Positions 43,354-51,065 of a stretch of DNA of 64,000 nt are shown here, piece by piece. The notes under the pieces are model-generated. The model was not told the DNA's origin and did no database searches. It worked only from the letters and a program-made list of their open reading frames with translations. The stretch's first letter is position 1, and each line of letters begins with the position of its first letter. The stretch covers positions 186,001 to 250,000 of the forward strand of contig NZ_CP100000.1 in assembly GCF_024138165.1 (NCBI RefSeq), read 5' to 3'. This DNA comes from Halorussus vallis. GTDB taxonomy: Archaea > Halobacteriota > Halobacteria > Halobacteriales > Haladaptataceae. The translations under genes were made by a program, and so were the position numbers.

Positions 43354-44008
43354 GTCCTCGTCCGCGACGGGAATCGGGATGGTTCTTTCGCCGGGTCGCG
43401 GGCGAAACCGAGTGCGGAGCGATGGCCGACGGCCATCGCTCTGCGGGCGCTCAGTGACGCCGATTGGTGGAAACGCTCGGCGAACCGTATCATCGGAAGC
43501 GCCTGGCGGACCGTACCACCGGAAACGCTCGACCGACCCGCCGACGATAACGCCCGGCGAACCGACCGACGGGAGCGCCTGTCGATACGTGGGCAGTCGC
43601 GCGAGCGTAGCGACCGGGAGTTTTCGAGACGTGTTGCTCCCCGTCGTCGAGGTTCCGGCGAGAGAGGGACTCCGAGGTGGCCGCAGTCGTATCTCTCCGA
43701 CGAGCGTCGTACCGACACGCGACCGGTCCCACCGACGGAACCCCGAAACTTAGGACCTGGACCGTGAAGAGATACCGATGCACGTACAGCGACGCGGGAC
43801 GGTGACCGGCGGAGACGGTTCACGTAAGTCGAATTCGGGGAGAGCGTCTGTCGGGTTCAGGGCCGGCCGCCTCGTTCCGGACGCGAACCCGCTCGGAACC
43901 GTTCGAGCGTGTCATTCGCCAGCACGGGTCGTGCCTACTGGGACCGTGACCCGGTGACAAAGCCACGTCAAAAGGACTTTTATACCGGACAATGGAGGAA
44001 TAACGTAC
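43354..44008. other. 655-bp noncoding region holding a 26-bp repeat array
   Basis: No convincing protein is encoded on either strand. Its main feature is the 26-bp-period array at 43469-43586 (listed separately). TTTTATACC at 43978-43986 is a good TATA box about 26 bp before the ATG at 44009, predicting a leaderless transcript for the next gene. Confidence 0.55.
43469..43586. repeat. Tandem repeat, about 4.5 units of 26 bp
   Basis: Units start at 43469, 43495, 43521, 43547 and 43572 (partial). Each opens GGAAACGCTCGGCGAACC or a close variant (GGAAGCGCCTGGCGGACC, GGAAACGCTCGACCGACC, ATAACGCCCGGCGAACC) followed by an 8-bp ATC/ACC-rich tail. The same unit and period occur at 5599-5675. It is not a CRISPR: there are no unique spacers. 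Confidence 0.7.
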
Positions 44009-45196
44009 ATGAGACGGCTGCTGGCAGTCGGTCTGGTGGTCGCCTTGCTCGTCGGTACGGTGCCCGTAACGTCTGTTTCCGGGACACCGACGGCGCGCGA
44101 CGCGACCGCGGCGCCGAAGACACTGGGTGCCGCCGAGGACTTCGACAGCGTCGAGTTCCACGTCACGGTCTACGAGAACGGGACCGCCGAGTGGACGTTT
44201 ATGTACCAGCGGACGCTGAACAACGAGTCCGAACGCCAGCAGTTCCATCGGTTCGCCAACGAGTTCAACAACAACTCGACGAAGCTCTACACGCAGTTCA
44301 AAGCGCAGGCTCAGCGACTGACGAGCGCCGGCCAGAACGTCACCGGACGCGCGATGAAGGCCGAGAGCTTCTCGAAGAACGCCGAGGTCGGCGGACTGGT
44401 CAACAACAACCGCGGCATCGTGCAGATGTCGTTCCAGTGGACCGGGTTCGCCAGCGCCGACGGCGACACCCTCGTCATCGGCGACGTGTTCGAGGGCGGC
44501 CTCTACATCGGCCCGAACCAGTCGATGGTCGTCCACTCCGGCCCGCAACTGCGGTTCCAGTCGGTTTCCCCGAACGTCTCGTCGATGGCCGGCGACGACC
44601 TGGCTTCGAGCGAGTCGGTCACGTGGCAGGGCGAGCGCGACTTCACCGACCGCCGGCCGCGCGTGAAGTTCGAACCCGTCAAGACGACCCCCACCGTGAC
44701 GACCGAGACGGGGGACGCGAACGAGACGACGCCGGGCAACGCGTCCCAACCGCCGGCCAACGGCGGGTCGCCGCTGTTCCTGTTCGTCGCCGCCGTCGTC
44801 GTCCTTCTGGGACTGGCGGCGGCGTTCGCGTGGCGGCAGGGCGACTTCGGCTCGCTCGGCGGGACGAGCGACAACCCCGGAAGCGGCGGGGCGGGCGGCG
44901 CCGGCGCAGCCGCGGTCCAACAGCGAGACGACCCCGCACCGGAACCGTCGGTCAGCGACGAGGAACTGCTGACCGACGAGGCCCGGGTGAAGAAGCTACT
45001 AGACGAGAATGGCGGCCGGATGAAGCAGGTCAACATCGTCGACGAAACCGGCTGGTCGAAGTCGAAGGTGAGTATGCTCCTCTCGGAGATGGAGGAGGAA
45101 GGCGACATCAGCAAGCTCCGGGTCGGCCGCGAGAACATCATCAGCCTCGAAGGTCACGAACCCGACGCCGCCGGGTCGCCGCTTGAAGGCGAGTGA
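44009..45196 (+). CDS. Membrane-anchored protein: exported N-domain, helix, cytoplasmic winged helix
   Basis: This 395-aa protein has a cleavable-type signal (LLAVGLVVALLVGTVPVTSV), an extracytoplasmic domain to about residue 240 rich in N-x-S/T sites, a Thr-rich stalk, one transmembrane helix (PLFLFVAAVVVLLGLAAAFA), a Gly/Ala linker, and a cytoplasmic winged helix at about 325-380 (EARVKKLLDENGGRMKQVNI, VDETGWSKSKVSMLLSEMEE, EGDISKLRVGRENIISL). The form fits haloarchaeal one-protein signalling regulators that link outside events to DNA. TATA TTTTATACC is 26 bp upstream, so the mRNA is probably leaderless. Whether the HTH binds DNA at the membrane or after cleavage is unknown. Confidence 0.85.
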   Translation: MRRLLAVGLVVALLVGTVPVTSVSGTPTARDATAAPKTLGAAEDFDSVEFHVTVYENGTAEWTFMYQRTLNNESERQQFHRFANEFNNNSTKLYTQFKAQAQRLTSAGQNVTGRAMKAESFSKNAEVGGLVNNNRGIVQMSFQWTGFASADGDTLVIGDVFEGGLYIGPNQSMVVHSGPQLRFQSVSPNVSSMAGDDLASSESVTWQGERDFTDRRPRVKFEPVKTTPTVTTETGDANETTPGNASQPPANGGSPLFLFVAAVVVLLGLAAAFAWRQGDFGSLGGTSDNPGSGGAGGAGAAAVQQRDDPAPEPSVSDEELLTDEARVKKLLDENGGRMKQVNIVDETGWSKSKVSMLLSEMEEEGDISKLRVGRENIISLEGHEPDAAGSPLEGE

Positions 45197-45380
45197 CGGT
45201 TCCGTAAACTATCGGTTTTCTTTTACGTAACTCGCTCTATCGCGTTCTAGAACGGTGGAAAGGCCGTCTTTCCGTCGTGTGAACCGTTCATGTGATAGTT
45301 CGTGAACGTGATACCGGTCGGCACGGAGGCTTTGAAACGCAATCCTTAAACGGTGCCTGGCACTACGAATGAGTGCAGGC

Positions 45381-45455
45381 GCTCCGTTGGTGTAGTCCGG
45401 CCAATCATCTTGCCCTCTCACGGCAAGGACCAGGGTTCGAATCCCTGACGGAGCA
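45381..45455 (+). tRNA. tRNA-Glu (anticodon CTC)
   Basis: The 75-nt gene folds as a cloverleaf: acceptor arms GCTCCGT (45381-45387) and ACGGAGC (45448-45454), discriminator A45455, anticodon stem TTGCC/GGCAA (45410-45414 and 45422-45426) with loop CTCTCAC, so the anticodon CTC reads GAG (Glu). The T-arm GGTTCGAATCC is intact. No intron and no encoded CCA. The 3' end is followed at once by lower-GC accessory DNA, so this may be an integration site. Confidence 0.96.
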
Positions 45456-45807
45456 TTTTCACATTCTCAAGCCTTCTACCGGCGATTTTCTCACCTCAAA
45501 ATCCACTATCTTTGCCCTCCTGAGCAACGGGACTCGTTCCTATTCATTGGGTTCTCCAAGCCACGAAATCGGATTCAATCACTATAGGGATTAGCAGAAG
45601 TTCCTATACATTCGATCGACATACTTCCCTGTGACTGATCGGTGGGTCGTCCTGAATACAGGGCGTGTATCGGGCATGGACACTATCCTAGCCTGTACCG
45701 CCAGAATCGACACGAACAAATGATGAAACGCGACCAAACGAGAACACCCAGTTCATGTACGTTGCAGTGTCTTCATGAACGCGGCCACGTTAGAAGGCTC
45801 ACAGTTT
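45456..45807. other. 352-bp AT-richer spacer at the start of the accessory region
   Basis: No gene is visible. The base composition drops sharply from the upstream chromosome. A dyad motif GAATACAGGGCGTGTATC lies at 45654-45671, related to motifs at 58043, 59936 and 61471. I looked for a second copy of the tRNA 3' end as an attachment site and saw none in the window. Confidence 0.5.
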
Positions 45808-46512
45808 ATGACTGAACAGAAAGTCGCAGTCGTTACCGCTGCGGGAAGCGGTATCGGGGAAGCCTGTGCGCGGCGATTACACGAAGATGGATACACGCCG
45901 GTTCTGTTATCACGGTCAGGGAGCGCTGTTGAGGTTGCGAAGGAACTCGGCGGAGACGGGTTCGAAGGGTCAGTGACGAATCCCGATGACTTGGCGGCGC
46001 TCGTCGAGACGACATACGATCGCTACGGGCGTATCGACGCGGTGGTGAACAACACGGGCCACCCGGCGTCCGGCGGCCTGCTCGAAATTTCGGACGAGGA
46101 GTGGCACGAGGGAATAGACCTCGTGCTTTTGAATACGGTTCGGATGGCGCGACTCATCACGCCTCTCATGGACGAACAGGGTGGCGGGGCGTTCGTGAAC
46201 ATCTCCACGTTCTCGGCGTTTGAGCCGTCGGCTGAGTTCCCGGTGTCGTCAGTGCTTCGGGCCGGACTTGGGAGTTTCACCAAACTCTACGCCGACCAGT
46301 ACGCCGCCAGCGGCATCCGGATGAATACAGTGCAGCCGGGATTCGTCGATAGTTACGAGGTAGACGAGGAGACACGATCGCAAATCCCAATGGGACGACC
46401 GGCACAAACCGAGGAGATCGCGGACGCAGTTGCGTACCTGCTCTCCCCCAAGTCAAGTTACATCACTGGACAGAACATCCGTGTCGATGGCGGTCTTACA
46501 GAGTCCATCTAG
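45808..46512 (+). CDS. Atypical short-chain dehydrogenase/reductase
   Basis: This 234-aa Rossmann protein has TAAGSGIGEACARRLHEDG and a NNTGHPASGG in place of NNAG. The position of the usual catalytic YxxxK reads FPVSSVLRAGLGSFTK, so Tyr is Ser and Lys is Arg; the preceding Ser is kept (NISTFSA). The C-terminus SSYITGQNIRVDGG is normal. Catalysis may be altered or lost. Start is ATG 45808; the frame to 45775 adds 11 residues. Codon use is less GC-biased than in core SDR genes such as 42613-43353. Confidence 0.88.
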   Translation: MTEQKVAVVTAAGSGIGEACARRLHEDGYTPVLLSRSGSAVEVAKELGGDGFEGSVTNPDDLAALVETTYDRYGRIDAVVNNTGHPASGGLLEISDEEWHEGIDLVLLNTVRMARLITPLMDEQGGGAFVNISTFSAFEPSAEFPVSSVLRAGLGSFTKLYADQYAASGIRMNTVQPGFVDSYEVDEETRSQIPMGRPAQTEEIADAVAYLLSPKSSYITGQNIRVDGGLTESI

Positions 46513-46684
46513 CCAGTAGAGGCACTTTTTATGTCCTATTTGTCGGTGAGATTCCCCCTGCTGTACTCACCCTCTGTATCTGGCACGACGATTTGACCAG
46601 TTCGGCCATCCGTGATATTGGTGAGTACGAAGACTTTCACTGATCTCTATATTTGACCGTCCCCCGGACTAGGAAATCTTGTTC

Positions 46685-46723
46685 AGGTCTCAAACTGACG
46701 TAACAGATTTCGTCCACTTTGCC
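46685..46723. repeat. Direct repeat, copy 1, upstream of the DUF2332 gene
   Basis: The run AGGTCTCAAACTGACG continues as TAACAGATTTCGTCCACT and TTGCCG. A near-identical copy is at 47882-47920, after the DUF2332 gene. Minus-strand translation of this copy is open (GKVDEICYVSLRPEQDF), and the second copy has an indel, so these may be ends of a lost gene. The rest of 46513-46813 holds no gene. Confidence 0.6.
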
Positions 46724-46813
46724 GCTTCTGGAGATTCCTGCCACCTTTTTCGATTCAATAGCAAATGAACATCGGAACCATAATCGTGCCCCCGAGAGGA
46801 CTATCTCTAGTTG

Positions 46814-47842
46814 ATGGCTGGTTACAAAAATACGTTCGACAAGTTCGCCGATGTCGAAGCTCGCGGTTCCTCTCCTCTCTACGAATCGCTCTCACACGGT
46901 ATTGCTGACGACGAAGAACTCCTCACCCTTGCTGAGGAAGTTCCCGATGACCAGCCTGCACCGAATCTACTCTTCGCCGCAGTACAGTACCTCCTCTTTG
47001 AACGCCCTGATGAGGTTCTTGCAGACTACTTCTCAAGCATTACTGCATCCCCGAAATCCGCGAGAGAAGGAGCGTATGGAGCGTTTCGGAGATTCTGTCT
47101 CTCCAATCGAGATGACATCATTTCCCTCCTACAGTCGCGGCGTGTCCAAACGAACGTGATTAGACGGAGTTCCATTTTACTCCCCATATTTGAGTACCTC
47201 TCCCGCCGATGCAATCGGATTCCTCTCGGGGTCGTCGAAATCGGCCCGAGTGCAGGTCTGAATCTCCTGTTGGACAAGTATGGCTATCAGTACGGACAAT
47301 ACGGGCAGTACGGCGACTCGAAGTCCCCTGTACAACTCTCGTCTGAAATTCGTGGTGATGAGGAACCACCACTACCGGAAGAACTACCGCCAGTAGGAAA
47401 GCGACTCGGAATCGACCTCACCATACTTGACGTTCGGAATGAAGACGATGTTCGCTGGCTTCGCGCTCTCATCTGGCCCGAACACGAAGAGCGACGGAGT
47501 CTCATCGAAGGTGCCGTTTCTGTGGCGCGTGAGTCACCGCCAGAACTCATCGAAGGAAATGCGCTGACTGACCTAGAGAACGTTTGTAGCGAAGTTCCCG
47601 AGAAGGAACAGCTGTTCATCTTCAACACGCACGTTCTCTATCAATTTACAGTCGAACAGCAAGAGGAGTTCGCGGAGTTAGTTGACGGAATCGGACAGTC
47701 TCGTGACCTGTTCTGGGCGAACTGTGAGTGGCATGGAGACGAACCAGAGGTGCGACTCGTGGAGTACAAAGATGGAGTCAAATCAACCGATACGGTCGCG
47801 CTGTACGACTCACACGGACAGTGGATAGAGTGGTGTCAGTAG
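46814..47842 (+). CDS. DUF2332 family protein (SAM-methyltransferase-like)
   Basis: This 342-aa soluble protein matches DUF2332, whose fold is related to AdoMet methyltransferases. LGVVEIGPSAGLNLLLDKYG looks like the cofactor-binding Gly loop near residue 139, RNEDDVRWLRALIWPEHEER is characteristic, and QLFIFNTHVLYQFTVEQQEE is near the end. Enzymatic function has not been defined for the family. The QYGQYGQYG tract is a short repeat. It lies between two direct-repeat copies. Confidence 0.8.
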   Translation: MAGYKNTFDKFADVEARGSSPLYESLSHGIADDEELLTLAEEVPDDQPAPNLLFAAVQYLLFERPDEVLADYFSSITASPKSAREGAYGAFRRFCLSNRDDIISLLQSRRVQTNVIRRSSILLPIFEYLSRRCNRIPLGVVEIGPSAGLNLLLDKYGYQYGQYGQYGDSKSPVQLSSEIRGDEEPPLPEELPPVGKRLGIDLTILDVRNEDDVRWLRALIWPEHEERRSLIEGAVSVARESPPELIEGNALTDLENVCSEVPEKEQLFIFNTHVLYQFTVEQQEEFAELVDGIGQSRDLFWANCEWHGDEPEVRLVEYKDGVKSTDTVALYDSHGQWIEWCQ

Positions 47843-47881
47843 TAGTCGACTATAATATGAGGATTTCCAGCTAGATTGTTA

Positions 47882-47920
47882 AGGTTTCAAACTGACTAAC
47901 AGATTTCGTCTACTTTGCCG
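47882..47920. repeat. Direct repeat, copy 2, downstream of the DUF2332 gene
   Basis: AGGTTTCAAACTGACTAACA followed by GATTTCGTCTACTTTGCCG, differing from copy 1 at few positions and by a 1-bp indel. It lies 40 bp after the DUF2332 stop. Confidence 0.6.
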
Positions 47921-47979
47921 GTTTGTTTGTCGCCCACCGGTGAGAGACTGGTCGGCGGGGCGATTTAAAGATGAAACCT

Positions 47980-48513
47980 CTACGCGCCCGTCCGCCACTC
48001 GTCTTCCAAGACGCTCATCTGAACCAGCGTCCAGTACTCGTCTTCGTACCGTCGTGCCTCCCGGAGTGTACCCTCACGGGTGAAACCGACCTTCTCATAA
48101 CACGTAATTGCAGACTCGTTGAAGTCGAAGACACGTAGTTCGATACGGTGGAGACCAAGTTCCTCGAAGCCGATTTCGAGCAGACGGTGGAGCATCGACG
48201 TTCCGTGACCGCGCCCGCGTTCAACCGGGCTCACGATGACCCGAGAGACGCTCGCTGAGAGATTTCGTCGGTCAATCGTGTTCAGTTCGACGTACCCGAC
48301 CATCTGTTCCGTCGAATCGACGGCTTTGAACGCCAGTCGACTTGGTTCAGGGTCGTTCGTAGCTTCGAGATGTTCTCGGAGTTGCGACTCGTCGAGCGGA
48401 TACGAAAATATCGGGCCCGCCCACTGGAGGAGAAACGACGGAGAGTCCACCCAATCGATTAGCTTGTCGAAGTAGTCTTCAGTGAAGGGACGAAGAGTGA
48501 TGTCGGCAGTCAC
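47980..48513 (-). CDS. GNAT-family N-acetyltransferase (RimJ/RimL-like)
   Basis: This 177-aa enzyme has LRPFTEDYFDKLIDWVDSPS at the start, motif A in SRVIVSPVERGRGHGTSMLH (the acetyl-CoA pyrophosphate loop) at about residues 90-108, and motif B in YEKVGFTREGTLREARRYED near 140. This arrangement is typical of the RimJ/RimL group that acetylates protein N-termini or small molecules. Location in the accessory region makes a housekeeping role less certain. Confidence 0.9.
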   Translation of the reverse strand: MTADITLRPFTEDYFDKLIDWVDSPSFLLQWAGPIFSYPLDESQLREHLEATNDPEPSRLAFKAVDSTEQMVGYVELNTIDRRNLSASVSRVIVSPVERGRGHGTSMLHRLLEIGFEELGLHRIELRVFDFNESAITCYEKVGFTREGTLREARRYEDEYWTLVQMSVLEDEWRTGA

Positions 48514-48824
48514 GTCCCGAAGGAGAAAGCGTCGGAGAATAGCTCTTCTGAAGTTCCTTCCAAGAACAGTTCGCTCACCTTTTGTTTGAAGCGCGACGGA
48601 ATGCCGATTTCACCGACTCTCCCGTTTCTCAACCTTCTTCAGTGTGGGAGCTGCGAAATCGCTGCGGGTGCTAGAGCCTCTACTGCCGGATTTGCCTTTA
48701 CACGGCCCATTGAGAAACATAAAATACCCGAAAATATCAGTAGGGTGCTGAGGTTTAAGTCAGCCCGTTCAACAACCAAACTTGCCGGTCGGCAACACAA
48801 GAACGCGCCGACCGTCGAGAATAC
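48514..48824. other. 311-bp noncoding spacer
   Basis: No convincing gene. A low-quality 80-residue plus-strand frame (48586-48828) contains NLLQCGSCEIAAGARASTAG but lacks coherent structure. The AT-rich stretch AACATAAAATACCCG (48716-48730) could be a promoter for the integrase-like pair. Confidence 0.4.
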
Positions 48825-49337
48825 ATGAAGGACCACGACAAACCAGTCATCATCACAGAACCGGCTGCAAAACTCTTGAACTCCCGCGAACAGAGCCTCT
48901 ACCATACCCACCGTGAAGACATGGCCGAATGGCTCCGCAGTCGCGGAAAATACCCGGATAACTACGAGGGGTACAGCTCTCGCACGGTCAAACAGACCCT
49001 CTACCGCCTCGACCACTTCTACCGTTGGGTGTGGCAAAACCTGACCAACGGATACACCACTCACATCACTCACGATCACGCGGATGCTTTCGTGGATTTC
49101 CTCAAACGGGACGATGATCGCGGTAACGCGGACAAAAAGAAGCACGTCATGGTCCTCAAACGCCTGTTCAAATGGCGGAACCATGAACACGACTTCGATC
49201 TGTGGGACACGGACGCCACCTTCAGAACTCCCACGTCGAACCCGCAAGACAAACTTGACGAAGAAGAACGGCGTAAAAGTTGGTGGGTGAATCAAAACGG
49301 AGAACCAGCATACAGTTTGGAGGTCGGCAATGAGTGA
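48825..49337 (+). CDS. Integrase-like protein with SAM-like DNA-binding domain only
   Basis: This 170-aa protein corresponds to the N-terminal core-binding domain of haloarchaeal tyrosine recombinases: ITEPAAKLLNSREQSLYHTH, RLDHFYRWVWQNLTNGYTTH, ADKKKHVMVLKRLFKWRNHE. The catalytic half (R...HxxR...Y) is absent; after LDEEERRK the protein departs into SWWVNQNGEPAYSLEVGNE. It overlaps the next, homologous gene by 8 nt. It could be a decayed recombinase, or a DNA-binding protein that modulates an active one. Confidence 0.7.
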   Translation: MKDHDKPVIITEPAAKLLNSREQSLYHTHREDMAEWLRSRGKYPDNYEGYSSRTVKQTLYRLDHFYRWVWQNLTNGYTTHITHDHADAFVDFLKRDDDRGNADKKKHVMVLKRLFKWRNHEHDFDLWDTDATFRTPTSNPQDKLDEEERRKSWWVNQNGEPAYSLEVGNE

Positions 49338-49821
49338 GTTGGACGATTTGACGCTCATGACCGAACCGGCAAAGGAACAACTGAATCAGCGCCAACTTGT
49401 CGACTACGAGTCCCAGCGGACCGACTGTTTACAGTGGCTGTTGCACTTCGGAAAGAACCCAGACAAGGTAGAGGGATACGCGTTCGAGACAGTCCGAGCA
49501 CGGGCAAGCCGCATGGATATGTTCTATCGCTGGGTGTGGGACCAAGAGGAGCGGTACGTCGCGGATGTAACGCACGACCAAGCTAACGAGTACATGAAGT
49601 ATTTGGCGTATCGCGACACGAGTAACGTCGACAAGGCCAATCACCAGAAGGCAGTAAAGATGCTGTTCAAGTGGCGGGAACACGAACACGGGTTGGACCC
49701 GTGGTCCCCGTCAATCACCTTTTCGACTGACAACGGAGCGAGCCAGCCGCGTGACTTCTTTACCCTTCCAGAACGCCGGAAGCTCCGCGAAGCAGCATTG
49801 GAATACGGCAGTATTGGGTGA
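49330..49821 (+). CDS. Integrase-like protein, truncated before the catalytic domain
   Basis: This 163-aa homologue of the preceding gene is closer to functional integrases: LTLMTEPAKEQLNQRQLVDY, ASRMDMFYRWVWDQEERYVA, LPERRKLREAALEYGSI. In full-length relatives ALEYGSI is followed by P-S-Y-N and the catalytic half; here it ends with Gly and a stop. A Shine-Dalgarno GGAGGT (49319-49324), five bases before the ATG, supports this start and shows the pair forms an operon. The cut coincides with the cut end of the opposite-strand HTH gene, marking a rearrangement junction. Confidence 0.75.
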   Translation: MSELDDLTLMTEPAKEQLNQRQLVDYESQRTDCLQWLLHFGKNPDKVEGYAFETVRARASRMDMFYRWVWDQEERYVADVTHDQANEYMKYLAYRDTSNVDKANHQKAVKMLFKWREHEHGLDPWSPSITFSTDNGASQPRDFFTLPERRKLREAALEYGSIG

Positions 49822-50059
49822 GATTTGAATAGACCGACCTGTACTCCTCGTTTGGGACTTCCGCCACAGGTACACCCTCTTCCTCTGCGACAATCTGTTT
49901 AGCCAGCTCCCGAGCAGTGACGGTTTCATTGAAGTCCACTTGGGACATACACCTGATGACCTGCTGCCGCCGTTTAGAGCTAAGTAGGTGAAACTCCTCG
50001 GCGAGATTGCCGTTGTGAACACTTTCCTCGTCCACATTCGGTGAGACGGACACAGTCAC
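49760..50059 (-). pseudogene. DUF7344-like winged-helix gene, 3' end lost
   Basis: This 99-aa frame begins as a normal family member (EEFHLLSSKRRQQVIRCMSQ, VTARELAKQIVAEEEGVPVA, NEEYRSVYSNLTQ) and should continue with T-H-L-P-K-L-x-E-A-G. Instead it runs into the reverse complement of the integrase-like gene (YCRIPMLLRGASGVLEG), so the last 22 residues are foreign. The junction is at 49813-49818. The wing and C-terminal helix are gone; DNA binding is doubtful. Confidence 0.7.
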
Positions 50060-50339
50060 CCCTTCTCACCTCCAAGTATGATGCCACAGCGTTCAATACA
50101 GGTGCGTGCGTTTTCTTTCATGGGTTGATCAGGTATTGCTGAGAAACCCAGGGCAGGTGCTGGCATACCTGTCCATCCTTCGAATGGTAGTTCTGGGCTT
50201 CTACAGGTCAAGCGACTCAGCCTTCGGATATAAAACTAAAGACCAGAACAGTGAATAGAGACGTTGTTCTCTGAGGTTCAAAATTGAACCATAGTCTCAG
50301 GTCTGAGAAAGCGGTGTCAGTGGAGTGTGAATTAGACCG

Positions 50340-50585
50340 TTAGAGCTGTGCAGACTGGTGTCCGAGTGAGAACGACAGGATGGCGATTGTGCCGATGCAT
50401 ACGGTGAGGAGGGTGCTGCGGGTGGTGAGTGAGTCGGTAAGTCCCATGTATCCGATGGCGATCATGGTGGCGCTGAGGATGAGTAGACCGAATTGACGGA
50501 CCCCGAGAGCTTTATTCATGGTCGATTCTTTCCCCAGGTTTTCATCTTTCGGTGGAGGAACCGGGACAGGGATGGTGCCTTCCAT
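50340..50585 (-). CDS. Small membrane protein
   Basis: An 81-aa frame with two helices: FGLLILSATMIAIGYMGL and LLTVCIGTIAILSFSLG. A shorter version from ATG 50519 (MNKALGVRQFG) would be 59 aa and puts the helix at the N-terminus; GGGGAAAG just before it could be a ribosome site. No family is recognised. The 280 bp on its left (50060-50339) hold no gene. Confidence 0.5.
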   Translation of the reverse strand: MEGTIPVPVPPPKDENLGKESTMNKALGVRQFGLLILSATMIAIGYMGLTDSLTTRSTLLTVCIGTIAILSFSLGHQSAQL

Positions 50586-51065
50586 TTCTGGACAGTATTT
50601 GACCGGATATGGGCGTCTTTAGTCGTTGGAGTCGGTGTGTCGCTGTCATCCATAGATATGGTATTGTCTGGCAATGTCAATAAGAGTGTGTGCAGGACTG
50701 CCTGGAATCGGTGAACTTGCTTCCACTATGATCATAACGGTGGGTAATCTAAGTTGCCGTCCCAATTGATTGCACCCCACCGATAGGTGCATTCACCTTC
50801 GCTGATGGCTACCTGGAAGAGGTAGTCGGTAGAGCATCTTCCGTCTGATTATCCATATTGTTCAGGTAGCTGAAATCCGTAACACATCTTCGGGATACAA
50901 ACTCATTCTTGAGGACTCAGACCCCCGAAAACAACCGATATAGGCACTCATCTGCCCCCGCATATAAGGGACTGAGTGAGTATACTGATGGTTTCTGGTC
51001 AGGGAGTTTCCACCATCCGTCGGTGTTGTCCGAACGTTGATTGACCTGGCCGCCTTCCTCGAAGC
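50586..51065. other. 480-bp spacer with a possible gene remnant
   Basis: No complete gene. On the minus strand at about 50749-50860 one frame reads STDYLFQVAISEGECTYRWG and AINWDGNLDYPPL to a stop, protein-like but without a start and with a TAA just upstream; VTDFSYLNNMDNQTED in a shifted frame may be its other part. An AT-rich CATATAAGGG (50960-50969) could be a promoter. Confidence 0.35.

Noticed and set aside
43469-43586. Possible CRISPR array
   Set aside because: Units are directly adjacent with no unique spacers of constant length, and no cas genes are nearby.
48639-49358. 239-codon minus-strand frame with hydrophobic stretches
   Set aside because: Antisense to the integrase-like gene, which has recognisable motifs, a partner gene and a ribosome-binding site for it.
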